From: Dongia_B sp035539215
Lineage (GTDB): Bacteria > Pseudomonadota > Alphaproteobacteria > Dongiales > Dongiaceae
Assembly (NCBI GenBank): GCA_035539215.1
Contig: DATLIX010000183.1
Coordinates: forward strand, 7,147 to 71,146
Reading direction: 5' to 3'
DNA length: 64,000 nt
How positions within the stretch are numbered: the first letter of the stretch is position 1; each line of letters opens with the position of its first letter. The translations under genes were made by a program, and so were the position numbers. The notes beneath the pieces are model-generated. The model was not told the DNA's origin. It ran no database searches and saw only the letters and a list, made by a program, of their open reading frames with translations. Shown piece by piece: positions 52,601-60,175 of this stretch.

Positions 52601-54619
52601 CGCATCGCCGATCTTGATCGTCAGCGAGGCGCTGGAACTGTCGCCGTCGCCATCCGTCAGGGTATAGGTGAAGACGTCATCCACGCCGCCCGGCGTTCCG
52701 GCATTGCGCTGATAGCTGTAGGAACCGTCGGCATGGATGGTGAGGACACCATAATGGCCGTTGATCACCGTATCGCCGGAAGCGGCGACGGCGGCAGCGC
52801 TGCCGCCATAGCCGCTGACATGGGTGACGCTGGCGCCGTCCGCGCCCTTGGTATCGGCGCCGAGAATCCAGGTGGCGGTGCCGGCACCGGTGATGACATT
52901 GCCGCTTTCCGCCTGATGGCTGCCCGCCGTCACGTAATCGACGTCATTGCGGGCGGCCGGCATGTCGTCGACGATATGGATGGCAAGGCTGCCGTTCGCG
53001 CTGTCGCCATCCTTATCGGTGACGACGATGCTGAAGTCGTCCTGGGTATGGTCGCCCTGGGTATTGTGGGTGAGTTCGTAGACATAGGTGACGACGCCGT
53101 TCTTCACCGCGAGAATGGTCAGTGTGCCGTCCTGCCCGTGGATCTGCGCACCGGCAACGACCGCGACGCCGTTGATGGTCACGGAAGCCGGGCCGTCGCC
53201 CTGGCTGTAGGTGAAGCTGCCGGCAGTGTATTTCGCCAGCGACCAGGCGGCGGAGCCGTTGGGCAGGCCGGCTTCATAGACCGTGTCACCCCCGCAATTG
53301 CCGATCGTGACTGTCGGTGTCGCATCGTCGATATGCACGGTGAGGGTCGCCGAGGTCGTATCGCCGTCGCCATCGGTCAGGGTATAGGTGAAACTGTCAT
53401 CGACACCACCCGCGGTGCCGGCACTGCGGGTATAGGTGTAGGAGCCGTCGGCGGCGATGGTCAGCACGCCATATTCGCCGAGGATCGTGGTTGCGCCACT
53501 GCTGGAGACGTCGCTGTTGCCGTTGGCACCGGTGATATGCGTAACGGTAGCGCCGTCGGCGCCCTTGACGTCGGCATCGGCGGCGCTGTCCTCGCCGGCC
53601 GCCGTGACGACATTGCCCTGATGGCCGCTATAGTCGCCGGGCGCGATGCTGAGCGAATCGTTCTGGGCCGTCGGCACGTCGTCATGGATGCCGATCACGA
53701 GCGTGCCGCTTCCCTGGTCACCATCGGTATCGGTGACGACGACGGAAACGCTGTCCGTCGTCGTGTCGCCGCTGGTGTTATGGGTGAGCGTATAGGTGTA
53801 GCTGAGCTGCGCTCCGTTCCAGCCGGTCAGTGTCAGATTGCCGTCCGCCGTCGGGATGGTGATGGGATTGGCCGACAGATTGCCGAGTTCGGAAGCCGTC
53901 ACGACCACGCCGTTGACGGTGACGCTGGCAACGCCGTCCGGCGCCGTAACGGCGATGACGCCGCTGGTGATGTTGGAATTGTTGCCGTGCGCCGAGCCCT
54001 GGGGCAGGCCGGCCTCATCGACTTCCGTCCCGGCACTGCCGAGAACCGGCACCGTCAGCGACGCCAGAGCATCGCCGCGCACAAGATTGGCCTCGTCCGG
54101 CGCGATCTGCTGATATTGCAGTTCAGTGGCGCCGATGAGCCCCATCTCGCCGAGGCCGCCGAGGCCGCCGCCATTGTTGAAACTGAGGAAGATACCGGAA
54201 CCGGTAGCCCCGGCCGGCCCGGCCGCAGGACCGGCAGCGGTCTGAATGTCGAGATTGGGATCGGTGGCGGCAATGACCGAGGCGACGTCGATGGTGTGGC
54301 CTTTGTCATCCTTGACCGTCACGCTCTCCTGCTGGTTGGCCTCGGTATAGCCCTGCAGGATGACGATACGATCGCCGAGCTTGATGGCGAGATTACCCTG
54401 TTCGCCGATTTTGGCCTGAAAATCTCCGTCGAAAGGAAGCGTAACCGTTTCGCCCGGCGCCGCTTGAACGCGCGCAACATTCTGCCCGTTGTTAAACTGG
54501 ACCTGGACCGCGGCACCCTGTCCGCCCTGCTGACCGTTCAGCACCGCAGCAGCCGCCGCATCAGCCGGCTTGGTACCGGTCGTATTGTTTGCAGTCCCTT
54601 GGGAAGTATTCGTCGCCAC
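46697..54619 (-). CDS. Giant VCBS-repeat protein (RTX/BapA-like secreted adhesin)
   Basis: A 2640-residue protein. The start is a GTG at 54619 with GGAGA 8 bases upstream; earlier in-frame codons look non-coding. The first 200 residues are non-repetitive, with a Gly/Pro/Ala-rich tract near 130-180. About 210-2000 is built of VCBS/cadherin-like units: at least five THNTSGD...VVTDKDGD units and six DGSYTY...FTYTLTDGDGD units, plus two divergent PYNDGKAD units. A pre-peptidase C-terminal domain lies near 2310-2400, an RTX-like block (LNGGGGDDTI) near 2455-2465, and a C-terminal region ending VLDEHHQIIPQI. There is no N-terminal signal peptide, so type I secretion by a C-terminal signal is likely. 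It is very acidic (Asp-rich, calcium-binding). Probably an adhesin or biofilm matrix protein. No ABC/HlyD/TolC exporter genes are in the window. Confidence 0.88.
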   Translation of the reverse strand: MATNTSQGTANNTTGTKPADAAAAAVLNGQQGGQGAAVQVQFNNGQNVARVQAAPGETVTLPFDGDFQAKIGEQGNLAIKLGDRIVILQGYTEANQQESVTVKDDKGHTIDVASVIAATDPNLDIQTAAGPAAGPAGATGSGIFLSFNNGGGLGGLGEMGLIGATELQYQQIAPDEANLVRGDALASLTVPVLGSAGTEVDEAGLPQGSAHGNNSNITSGVIAVTAPDGVASVTVNGVVVTASELGNLSANPITIPTADGNLTLTGWNGAQLSYTYTLTHNTSGDTTTDSVSVVVTDTDGDQGSGTLVIGIHDDVPTAQNDSLSIAPGDYSGHQGNVVTAAGEDSAADADVKGADGATVTHITGANGNSDVSSSGATTILGEYGVLTIAADGSYTYTRSAGTAGGVDDSFTYTLTDGDGDTTSATLTVHIDDATPTVTIGNCGGDTVYEAGLPNGSAAWSLAKYTAGSFTYSQGDGPASVTINGVAVVAGAQIHGQDGTLTILAVKNGVVTYVYELTHNTQGDHTQDDFSIVVTDKDGDSANGSLAIHIVDDMPAARNDVDYVTAGSHQAESGNVITGAGTATWILGADTKGADGASVTHVSGYGGSAAAVAASGDTVINGHYGVLTIHADGSYSYQRNAGTPGGVDDVFTYTLTDGDGDSSSASLTIKIGDAHPDAHVPNEGGSGAKVFEAGLADGSHHGNGSNVTSGAITYTQGDGPATVTIGGVAVTGVGQTISGQFGTLTITSVGNGTIGYSYTLADNSSGDHTHDTFSVVVTDVDGDKSSANLTIDIVDDTPTAHNDSGEVATGTYSVAGSVITNDTKGADGATVSKITGAGGADSSFDPHGHLVIAGQYGTLTISADGSYTYDRAPGSKGGVTDTFTYVLKDGDGDTSSATLTINIDDAKPTLHVPDAHDAGTAVDEAGLASGSHRGDGSNVTSGVMTYSEGDGPAAITINNQTVHAGDTVTTAAGTLHIDAIANGEIHYTYTLTHNTSGDATTDTFNVVVQDKDSDKASATLTIGIVDDRPTAVVDTGSTGSGGTITKDAASGIEANDTFGADGRSGGGVVGVSHGATTGAIGDPTGIHGDYGTLYLNSDGSYVYKANADVGGDDVFTYTIKDGDGDTTTATLTIHVDKVTPGTLVSSIIVDEANQPTVGSNHVTQPNAVTGYLDLGGASIQAGIYFTAHGILDLNASGKYTYTLFAPYNDGKADDTAGISTGDVFTVQTSDGHGNHGTAVITINIKDDVPHAVLDTGEIGSGATLKADAAHGVSSNDGTGADWAGAAVTGVSHNGTSGAIGDPAGIRGDHGTLYLNADGSYTYKADADASGDDVFTYMMKDGDGDASSTTLTIHVDQVTPPTITGAVTVDEANLPAGGSNHHATPDTVTGDLALNGLAISAGTYATAHGVLTIDAAGHYSYTLTSPYNDGKADSQAGTATGDTFTLPTTDANGNHGTATVTITVKDDVPQAVLDTAEIGAGKTLTVDAIHGVSGNDTAGADGATISGVSHGAASATIGDPAGIRGDHGTLYLNADGSYTYKADANASGDDVFTYSLKDGDGDISIATLTVHIDAIPTLHVPGTGDAGTSVNEAGLTSGSHAGNGSNVTTGTFTYTEGDGPATITVNNQVIHVGDTVTTATGSLHVDSIGNGTVGYTYTLTHNTSGDSTADAFNVVVQDKDGDQATGTLTIGIVDDVPLAASGNATVDEDAIAAGHLGSPGIEGGSGDIGVVANTAHLSLTNLTFGADGGHVSFDTAAQPANLTSDGLTVQYRTESATVNGHAVQTLVGYIEYHSADNNSTTDVSIFTLTVDPTAKTADFTLLQPLDHPNATTEDNLDLGLKYTVTDGDGDKAVGTITVTVNDDSPTAGTVSSPAVTEPGIAGATGAASYEVDAGNYGNNAHIAVSAGFIDGNGNLLTINGDTPSINTNGAADGTTGLGVTSGTDGSGAARFDEVNYLGNGSQNYYSETMIFSLKDTDKVATTATVNLSEFYSNEGGVGDEKGAYILYKDGVAVSGWVEFEASSTSGKMALTITGPAGGFDEIRFVAVQGSANPNGNAGSDSSDFSVHDVTFNVVDTPHVSSVTGSLPAAFGADGPGSVALADGPTGLTYNGIAIVNTLVNGILVGKAGDTVVYSLALSSDGHGGYGYEFDLAKPIDGTQNGHPLAFNYNVTDNDGDTAHGTINVNVTDAVAASLGGDVILTNSLDGGFNVSDFALLRNDSGAGLSVTGVSIKGSDSGTASHSGTTGTTYQFSGGANDFTGSGTQNESNGNADKWGDNQNNATAIARSYFAQSGTALDTGTLQLTGAINSATDNDVFKLHLQAGEVLYGSILGAGGQKANVDVEIYDAHGNLVAQSGYQTATHGWGYYNVPSDGDYYIVIDGQSGNGNATSGGQGNYELDLNVLSQATTGGSFHYQAGGSETTVTVDGVSGGHYYGNDQHIVQGTGANEILVGDSHQHNYLNGGGGDDTIMYQVGDTVDGGGNSHAGQNGDLGGSYLGDVLDVSGLTGAVDVHGAVADGHIKNIDTISMTGGASESVELNIGDVLQIGNGTFHPTSDAISGLQVKDTVKVEGSAGDTLTLDHGSGNGQWVNITDHVNNAPSDHQVFAYDQNGGSFSANDVQGYVVVSNNVTVLDEHHQIIPQI
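49920..51560 (-). repeat. Near-identical tandem repeats of about 650 bp within the VCBS gene
   Basis: Blocks around 49,930-50,170, 50,580-50,830 and 51,230-51,480 repeat with periods of about 650 and 657 bp. They encode FTYxxKDGDGD, then LYLNADGSYTYKADA and GDPAGIRGDHG segments, with long stretches of DNA identity between the first two. This points to recent duplication or gene conversion and makes assembly collapse or copy-number change possible here. Confidence 0.75.
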
Positions 54620-55073
54620 GCTCGATCTCCGGAAAACGATGACACCGGGGAATACCCGGCCATTCGGTCTGGCGGCGCTGGGCATCGACCCTCAAACGCC
54701 ACCATGAACATGGGGACGGATATAGGCCTTTTGTTCTTAATAAAGCTTAAAAGTCGCGGATTTCGCCACACCATTATGTGTGTTCGCGGAGAAATTTACC
54801 GAAAGTGGTAATATTATTGCACGCTTTGGGGTGAGAGAAGCGGCTAATCCCATAGAAAATATGTAGTTCCTATGACGGAATAACTCGCTCTGATTGAGCG
54901 GATTGTGACACTTTTTCTTCAGGTTGCTGCAGCCAAACCGGCAAGCGCCCGGGGCCCGCTGGCCTCTCATTCAGACAAAATTTCGCCTGATCAACGGCCG
55001 GCAGCCCTTCCTTCAAGCAGATAGGAAAGCCGGCGGCGCACCACATATCGAGGATATCCGCCGGCGCTGCGCG
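54620..55073. other. AT-rich promoter region of the giant gene
   Basis: The region from 54,720 to 54,890 is clearly AT-rich against the surrounding DNA and contains CACAC-CATTAT-GTGTG (54,76x area) and a TAATATTA tract. It should carry the promoter of the giant gene. No gene is apparent on either strand. Confidence 0.5.
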
Positions 55074-55559
55074 CTAATTCCATAAAAGACCGGCGGTCAA
55101 GGCCACCGCCGCCAGGGCGGCGCAGCCCGTCCGCAGGTGATTCCACATCGTCCAGCTGGTGAGATATCGGCTCCAGAGCGCCGCACCTTCGGCACTTGCG
55201 GGAGATATGTCGGCCAGTGATTCATTCAGCGGCACATTGAAGACCATGGTGACCAGAACGGTCCCCACGACATAGAGCGCACCACCCGCAATCACGCAGA
55301 TCATCTGTGGCTCGTGCCAGCGAAACAGCGCGGCCGCTATCAGCACGAGGCACAGGACGGCCGTTCCCATGAAGCTGCCGAGAAAAAGCGGATTGAGCAC
55401 AGTGATATTGATCGACTGCATGGCGGCAATGCCCTGCTCCGCCGGTAAACGGCCGAGCGCCTGCATCACGAAGGAAGAGAAGGCAAAGAACACACCGGCA
55501 ATCAGGCCAGATCCGACAGCGGATATCAGGATCAGGCCGGGCAACAGAATGGCAATCAT
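55074..55559 (-). CDS. DUF1772 (anthrone-oxygenase-like) membrane protein
   Basis: A 161-residue protein with four predicted transmembrane helices, starting MIAILLPGLILISAVGSGLIAG and containing the FFAFSSFVMQAL and FNVPLNESLA motifs of DUF1772. The family includes fungal anthrone oxygenases but most bacterial members are uncharacterised. GGAGGAAAC precedes the ATG at 55559. It is divergent from a TetR-family regulator across a 134-bp region with direct repeats, so it is probably the regulator's main target. Confidence 0.85.
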   Translation of the reverse strand: MIAILLPGLILISAVGSGLIAGVFFAFSSFVMQALGRLPAEQGIAAMQSINITVLNPLFLGSFMGTAVLCLVLIAAALFRWHEPQMICVIAGGALYVVGTVLVTMVFNVPLNESLADISPASAEGAALWSRYLTSWTMWNHLRTGCAALAAVALTAGLLWN

Positions 55560-55628
55560 GTTTCCTCCGTCAGCTGGAATCTGGTTCTCGCGACGCGCCG
55601 CTTCCGGCTCGCCCAAAACATGAGTAAT

Positions 55629-55663
55629 CCTCATATTGACAATGTGATAAACCCTCATATTTT
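55629..55663. promoter_or_regulatory. Direct repeats and promoter between DUF1772 and TetR genes
   Basis: CCTCATATT occurs at 55629-55637 and 55653-55661, a 24-bp period. TTGACA (55636-55641) with TATTTT 16 bp on (55658-55663) forms a plausible plus-strand promoter for the TetR gene. ATGAG-N5-CTCAT near 55619-55633 overlaps the first repeat and is a candidate operator. Confidence 0.55.
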
Positions 55664-55693
55664 ATCTGGCAAGAGAAACTTCGCAGGCAGATC

Positions 55694-56356
55694 GTGACGA
55701 AGAAAAGTGTCGAACCAGCGGGCGCGCAGCAGTCGAAGCCCTCGGCGGCTGGCCGCCTGCCCACCCAGCAGCGCAGCCGGGACCGGGTTGAACGCATTTT
55801 GGAAATCGCCACCGGCCTGATCGAAGCGGGCGGGTGCGATGCGCTGCGCATGAGCGAGATCGCCGCCGGCGCGGAAATCTCGATCGGCTCGCTTTATCAA
55901 TATTTCCCCGATAAGTCGGCGGTCATCCGCCGCTTGGCCGAGCGCTTCAATGCGGCAGGGCGGGCCTGTGTGGCCGCCGAACTGGCGCAGGTGCAGCTGG
56001 CTGGCGACATCAAGGCGGCGCTAAAGCGGGTGATCGACGGATATTACGCGATGTTTCTCGCAGAACCGGTCATGCGCGACATCTGGTCGGGAACCCAGAA
56101 CGACAAGGCGCTTCTTGCGCTGGAAGCGGAAGACAATCGCGCCCACGGCAAAATGCTGGCGGAAACGCTGCTGCGCCTCCATCCGGCAGCCGACCGGAAG
56201 GAGATCGATATATCTTCATTCCTGCTCATGCATCTGATCGCCGCGACGGTGCGCCTCGCCATCACGCTACCCGATCAAGATGCACGGAACCTGATCGCCA
56301 CCTTCAAACAGACGATGTTGGAAACCTTTCGCCTGCCGGCGCGGTCCAAGTCTTAG
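55694..56356 (+). CDS. TetR-family regulator
   Basis: A 220-residue regulator with an N-terminal helix-turn-helix (about 25-72, SEIAAGAEISIGSLYQYFPDK) and an all-helical ligand domain. The start is a GTG at 55694. It is transcribed divergently from the DUF1772 membrane protein; TetR/DUF1772 pairs of this kind often respond to small hydrophobic or redox-active compounds. The ligand is unknown. Confidence 0.9.
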   Translation: MTKKSVEPAGAQQSKPSAAGRLPTQQRSRDRVERILEIATGLIEAGGCDALRMSEIAAGAEISIGSLYQYFPDKSAVIRRLAERFNAAGRACVAAELAQVQLAGDIKAALKRVIDGYYAMFLAEPVMRDIWSGTQNDKALLALEAEDNRAHGKMLAETLLRLHPAADRKEIDISSFLLMHLIAATVRLAITLPDQDARNLIATFKQTMLETFRLPARSKS

Positions 56357-56498
56357 TGCTGCGTCTCGGCACTGGGTGTTGTGCCGGCGCACCAAGCCGT
56401 TCGGTGTTTCCGGATAACGCTGCGGTGAGATGAGGCTGGCGGTTCGATCTTTCCGGAGAACGGTACAGGATCGAGCCGCCAAGAGTTGCAGCAACGAC

Positions 56499-57383
56499 TT
56501 AACGCGGGATCATCTTGCGATAGAGGTGCCATGTCGCATGGCCGAGGACCGGCATGACGACAACGAGGCCGATGAACAGCGGTATCGACCCGAGGATCAG
56601 CGCAATCGCAACGATGGCACCCCAGGCGGCCATGGTGCGCGGATTGCGCTCTACGGCACGCAGGGAAGTACGGACCGCCGTTCCCAGACCGATGTCGCGA
56701 TCCAGCAGCAGCGGAAAGGAGACGACGCTGACCGACAGGGCCAGGACGGCAAACAGGAAGCCGACGCCGCAGCCGAAACCGACCAGGGCAAGGCCGGCCG
56801 GTGTATAGAAGATGTCATGCAGGAAAGCCGCGATCGAAACCGGCGCATCCGGCCCCAGCGTGAAGAAATAGATCACCTCGGCCGCCGCCAGCCAAAGCAG
56901 GAAGATCGCCATGAGGATAAGGCCGAGGACGACGATCGGCGTGATATTCGGCGACCGCAACACGTCGAAGGCGTTGAGCCAGGTGATCTGCGCACCCTGC
57001 TCCCGCTGCCGACTCATTTCATAAAGGCCGACCGCTGCGAAGGGTCCGATCAGGGCAAAACCGGAAGCCAGGGGAAAAATCAAAGGCAGCATGTCATAGC
57101 CGAAAGCAAGCCGCGCGAGCACCAGCCCGGCCAGCGGATAGATGACGCAAAGAAAGACCACATCCGTGCGATAGGCGCCGAAATCCTTGACGCCGCGTAG
57201 GATCGCGTCACGCAGATCCGCGATATCGACCCGCCTCACCACCGGCATCGGTGCCGCAAGCTTTTCCGCCTGCATCCTGTCTTCTGCCCTGAGCAGGGAC
57301 CGGCCGGCAGATTCAACCGCCGCGCCTGCATGCTTGATCTGGTCCCAGCCCCATTCAACGGGGTTCCGGATGGTGGAATCCAT
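56499..57383 (-). CDS. DUF2189 integral membrane protein
   Basis: A 294-residue protein with a cytoplasmic N-terminus (about 70 residues) and six predicted transmembrane helices, matching DUF2189 (GYDMLPLIFPLASGFALIGP near 115-134; FPLLLDRDIGLGTAVRTSL near 230-248). Some members sit next to cytochrome c oxidase genes and the family is sometimes described as a possible oxidase-related subunit; no such genes are nearby. GGAGGA precedes the ATG at 57383. The function is unknown. Confidence 0.85.
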   Translation of the reverse strand: MDSTIRNPVEWGWDQIKHAGAAVESAGRSLLRAEDRMQAEKLAAPMPVVRRVDIADLRDAILRGVKDFGAYRTDVVFLCVIYPLAGLVLARLAFGYDMLPLIFPLASGFALIGPFAAVGLYEMSRQREQGAQITWLNAFDVLRSPNITPIVVLGLILMAIFLLWLAAAEVIYFFTLGPDAPVSIAAFLHDIFYTPAGLALVGFGCGVGFLFAVLALSVSVVSFPLLLDRDIGLGTAVRTSLRAVERNPRTMAAWGAIVAIALILGSIPLFIGLVVVMPVLGHATWHLYRKMIPR

Positions 57384-57724
57384 GGTCTGTCCTCCAGTCG
57401 CTGCTGCACAAAGTGAGTACGCGAGAACGCCACTAGCTGGTTGCATGAATAGACGAAGATAGAGCGCGCTATATTCACAGCGCCGGCAGAGCAAGTCTCA
57501 GCCCTGCTTGTCGAGTGAGCATCCGGCCTGCCGCAACATGGGCCGGGTAAATATCGCCCTTCGCCCATTTGCCGAAGGCGAAGCGGGACCTCATGCGAAC
57601 CTGTTTAGGAATCATAGGCCCATACGCCTAGCCTGTCACTAGGCTGCGGAAAATTGTGAAGGAACGCCAACCGCACCAGCACCCAGCTCTCAAATGGCAT
57701 TTGCAAGGACCGTAATCCGTGCCG
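57384..57724. other. Intergenic stretch with a small hairpin
   Basis: Between the DUF2189 gene start and the alcohol dehydrogenase stop, both minus. GCCTAG (57626-57631) / CTAGGC (57639-57644) forms a 6-bp stem about 80 bp after the dehydrogenase stop, without a T-run. The left part should hold the DUF2189 promoter. No gene is evident. Confidence 0.45.
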
Positions 57725-58792
57725 TCAAAAGGCCGGCAACAGCACGGCGGCGCCATCAAGACGCCCGGCGCGCAGGTCGGCGATCGCGCGGTTCGCATCG
57801 CTCAAGGAATAGCGCGTGATATGGGTTGTCACCGGCACAAGCGGCGCCAGCGCCAGAAAGGCCTCGCCATCCGCCCGTGTCAGATTGGCCACCGATCGCA
57901 AGCTGCGCTCGCGCCACAAGATCTCGTAAGGGAATGACGGTATGGCACTCATATGAATGCCGGCACAGATCACCACGCCGGCCGGCCGCACGGCCCGGAG
58001 TGCCGTCGGCACCAGGGCGCCGACCGGCGCGAAGATGATCGCCGCATCGAGTTCCGCCGGCGCCACCTCATCGGAGCCGCCGGCCCAGACGGCGCCAAGC
58101 CCGCGCGCGAAGGACTGCGCAGCCTGGTCGCCCGGCTTGGTGAAGGCGTAGACCTCGCGCCCTTCGAACCGCGCCACCTGGATCAGGATATGGGCGGCCG
58201 CACCGAAGCCATAAAGGCCGAGCCGCTTCGCTTCGCCGATCTGCCGATAGGCGCGATAGCCGATCAGCCCGGCGCAAAGAAGCGGCGCCGCGGCGGCATC
58301 GTCGTAACTGTCGGGGATGGGAAAGCAGTAGCGCGCATCGGCAACGCAGAACTCACCGAAGCCGCCATCGATGTCATAACCGGTGAAGCGCGCTGCCGGG
58401 CAGAGATTTTCCTGGCCGGCGCGGCAATAGTCACACTGGCCGCAGGTCTCACCCAGCCAGGGAATGCCGACCCGCTGGCCGATATCGAGGCCCGACACGC
58501 CGGCACCAATATCGACGATGCGGCCGACCACCTCATGACCGGGGACGAGATCCGGCTTGGGATGAGCCAGATCGCCGTCAAGGATATGCAGATCCGTGCG
58601 GCAGACGGCGCAGGCCGCGACCTTCACCAGAACCTGTCCGCGACCGGCCTCAGGCATCGGCCTTTCGATCGGAACGAGTTCAGCACGTAGCGAGGCTTCG
58701 CCGGCCCCGGCATCGCCCGGAATATCGCGGGGAACACCTTTTGTTGCCGATTTGTTGAAAACCATGGCGCGCATGGTGCGGCTGCCTCTCAT
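57725..58792 (-). CDS. Zinc-dependent alcohol dehydrogenase (CAD2-like)
   Basis: A 355-residue medium-chain dehydrogenase. Catalytic zinc ligands are in ACAVCRTDLHI and PGHEVVGRI; the structural zinc motif CGQCDYCRAGQENLC has all four Cys. The Rossmann segment reads GLYGFGAAAHI, where the usual GxGxxG is GFGAAA, as in the CAD2/AdhA-type subgroup. It probably reduces aldehydes or oxidises alcohols with NAD(P). GAGGA precedes the ATG at 58792; two in-frame ATG codons within 30 bp are alternatives. Divergent from the Hsp20 gene. Confidence 0.88.
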   Translation of the reverse strand: MRGSRTMRAMVFNKSATKGVPRDIPGDAGAGEASLRAELVPIERPMPEAGRGQVLVKVAACAVCRTDLHILDGDLAHPKPDLVPGHEVVGRIVDIGAGVSGLDIGQRVGIPWLGETCGQCDYCRAGQENLCPAARFTGYDIDGGFGEFCVADARYCFPIPDSYDDAAAAPLLCAGLIGYRAYRQIGEAKRLGLYGFGAAAHILIQVARFEGREVYAFTKPGDQAAQSFARGLGAVWAGGSDEVAPAELDAAIIFAPVGALVPTALRAVRPAGVVICAGIHMSAIPSFPYEILWRERSLRSVANLTRADGEAFLALAPLVPVTTHITRYSLSDANRAIADLRAGRLDGAAVLLPAF

Positions 58793-58988
58793 GCTTCAGT
58801 CCTCGATGCTATAGAGCATTCCTCATCCTGCGACGCGATCCTGCCAGTGCGGACGGACGCCTTTCTTGCGCTGGATCAATGCGACGCCGCCCGGTCCTGG
58901 CAGAATTGAGGGCAGTTTCAAGCGGTCACCTTTCGTGGCCAAGAGTTCGTCCTCTCCAATCTTATCTTGTCCAGCAAGGAGGTATGTC

Positions 58989-59501
58989 ATGGCAAATGCA
59001 CCCCTCGAGGTGAAAAAGACGGCTCCGGCTCCCGCCGATTACTGGCAGAATTTCCGGCGCGAATTCGACGATATGTTTGAACGCATGGGTATGCGGGGCG
59101 GTTTCCCCACCTGGCCGACGTTTTTCGACCGCGATTCCGCCTGGCGTCCGGTCGCGGGCTTGAATCTGCCCGCCCCGGCGGTCGATGTGTCGGAAGACGA
59201 CAAGGTCTATAAGATCACGGCGGAGCTGCCCGGTTTGAAAACCGAGGATGTCTCGGTTTCCGTCAGCGACGACATGCTGACCCTGCGCGGGGAAAAACGC
59301 CAGGAGCATGAAGAGAAGCAGGCCAATCGCCATCTGTCCGAGCGCGTCTATGGGTCGTTCGAACGCAGCTTCAGCCTGCCGGCCGGCGTTGACCGCGATG
59401 CCATCACGGCCGAGTTCAATAATGGCGTGTTGACACTGACTCTGCCCAAGTCGCCGACGTCGCAAAGTCAGGTTCGCAAGATCGACGTCAAGGCCGCCTG
59501 A
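58989..59501 (+). CDS. Hsp20-family small heat-shock protein
   Basis: A 170-residue small heat-shock protein with an alpha-crystallin domain (about 65-160: VDVSEDDKVYKITAELPGL, then NGVLTLTLPK) preceded by a W/F-rich N-terminal arm. AAGGAGG directly precedes the ATG at 58989. It holds unfolding proteins in a refoldable state. It is first of three plus-strand stress-type genes, followed by a small conserved protein and an FtsH protease. Confidence 0.92.
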   Translation: MANAPLEVKKTAPAPADYWQNFRREFDDMFERMGMRGGFPTWPTFFDRDSAWRPVAGLNLPAPAVDVSEDDKVYKITAELPGLKTEDVSVSVSDDMLTLRGEKRQEHEEKQANRHLSERVYGSFERSFSLPAGVDRDAITAEFNNGVLTLTLPKSPTSQSQVRKIDVKAA

Positions 59502-59649
59502 TCACATCCCCGTCCGGCGACTTCTGTTGCACGGACAGGTCGTTTACCGGTGCGGCCTGCTCCATCCCGCAAGCCACGCCATGTACGGGCGGCCCGCAGC
59601 GGCAATGCACTGCGAGCCGCCAGCTACCAACAAGAGGAAATATAATTCT

Positions 59650-60048
59650 ATGTCGACGCATTATCACGCAATCCTGTGGATCGATCATCACGAGGCTCGT
59701 GTCATTCATTTCAACGCGACGGAAGCCGATGAGAAACTCATCCACCCGAGCCATCCGCCGCGGCACCTGCATGCCAAGGTCGGCAGCGCCAGCGGAACGC
59801 ATCAGCACGGGGACAAGTCCTTCTTCCACGATGTCGCCAATGAGCTGCGCGCTGCGCATCTTTTTCTCGTGGTCGGTCCGTCGACCGCGAAGAATGAGTT
59901 CGTGACCTATCTCGAAGGCAATGATCGCGAACTGCTCGCCAAGCTCGACAGTGTGAAGGCGATGCAGCAGGTAAGCGACAACGAGCTGGTCGCCGCCGGC
60001 CGCAGGCATTTCAAGGCGTCCGACCGCATGCACGCGCAGATCGGCTGA
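59650..60048 (+). CDS. Small conserved protein annotated in databases as translational machinery protein
   Basis: A 132-residue His-rich protein (HYHAILWIDHHEARVIHFNA at the start, HLHAKVGSASGTHQHGDKSF, then a LVVGPSTAKNEF core and RHFKASDRM end). It belongs to a family related to the C-terminal domain of eRF1/pelota-like proteins; I recall it under the name translational machinery protein. It often lies beside small heat-shock and universal stress genes. A GAGGAAA lies 12 bases upstream. The biochemical role is not established; the context suggests stress survival. Confidence 0.75.
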   Translation: MSTHYHAILWIDHHEARVIHFNATEADEKLIHPSHPPRHLHAKVGSASGTHQHGDKSFFHDVANELRAAHLFLVVGPSTAKNEFVTYLEGNDRELLAKLDSVKAMQQVSDNELVAAGRRHFKASDRMHAQIG

Positions 60049-60175
60049 TCATCCCGCCCCTGTTCCAGAAAGCCGTCTGGCTCGGGCGAGGCGGATGGAT
60101 AAAGAATGACACATTACCAATCCATCCAGCCGCCCGTCTCCAGGGGCGCGGCGAGAGGTTGAGGGAAGCGGATCA

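Noticed and set aside
50696..54811. A very long open frame on the plus strand opposite the giant VCBS gene
   Set aside because: It mirrors the repeat structure of the minus-strand gene and has no recognisable domain. The minus-strand reading has clear VCBS, PPC and RTX-like motifs and a good ribosome-binding site.
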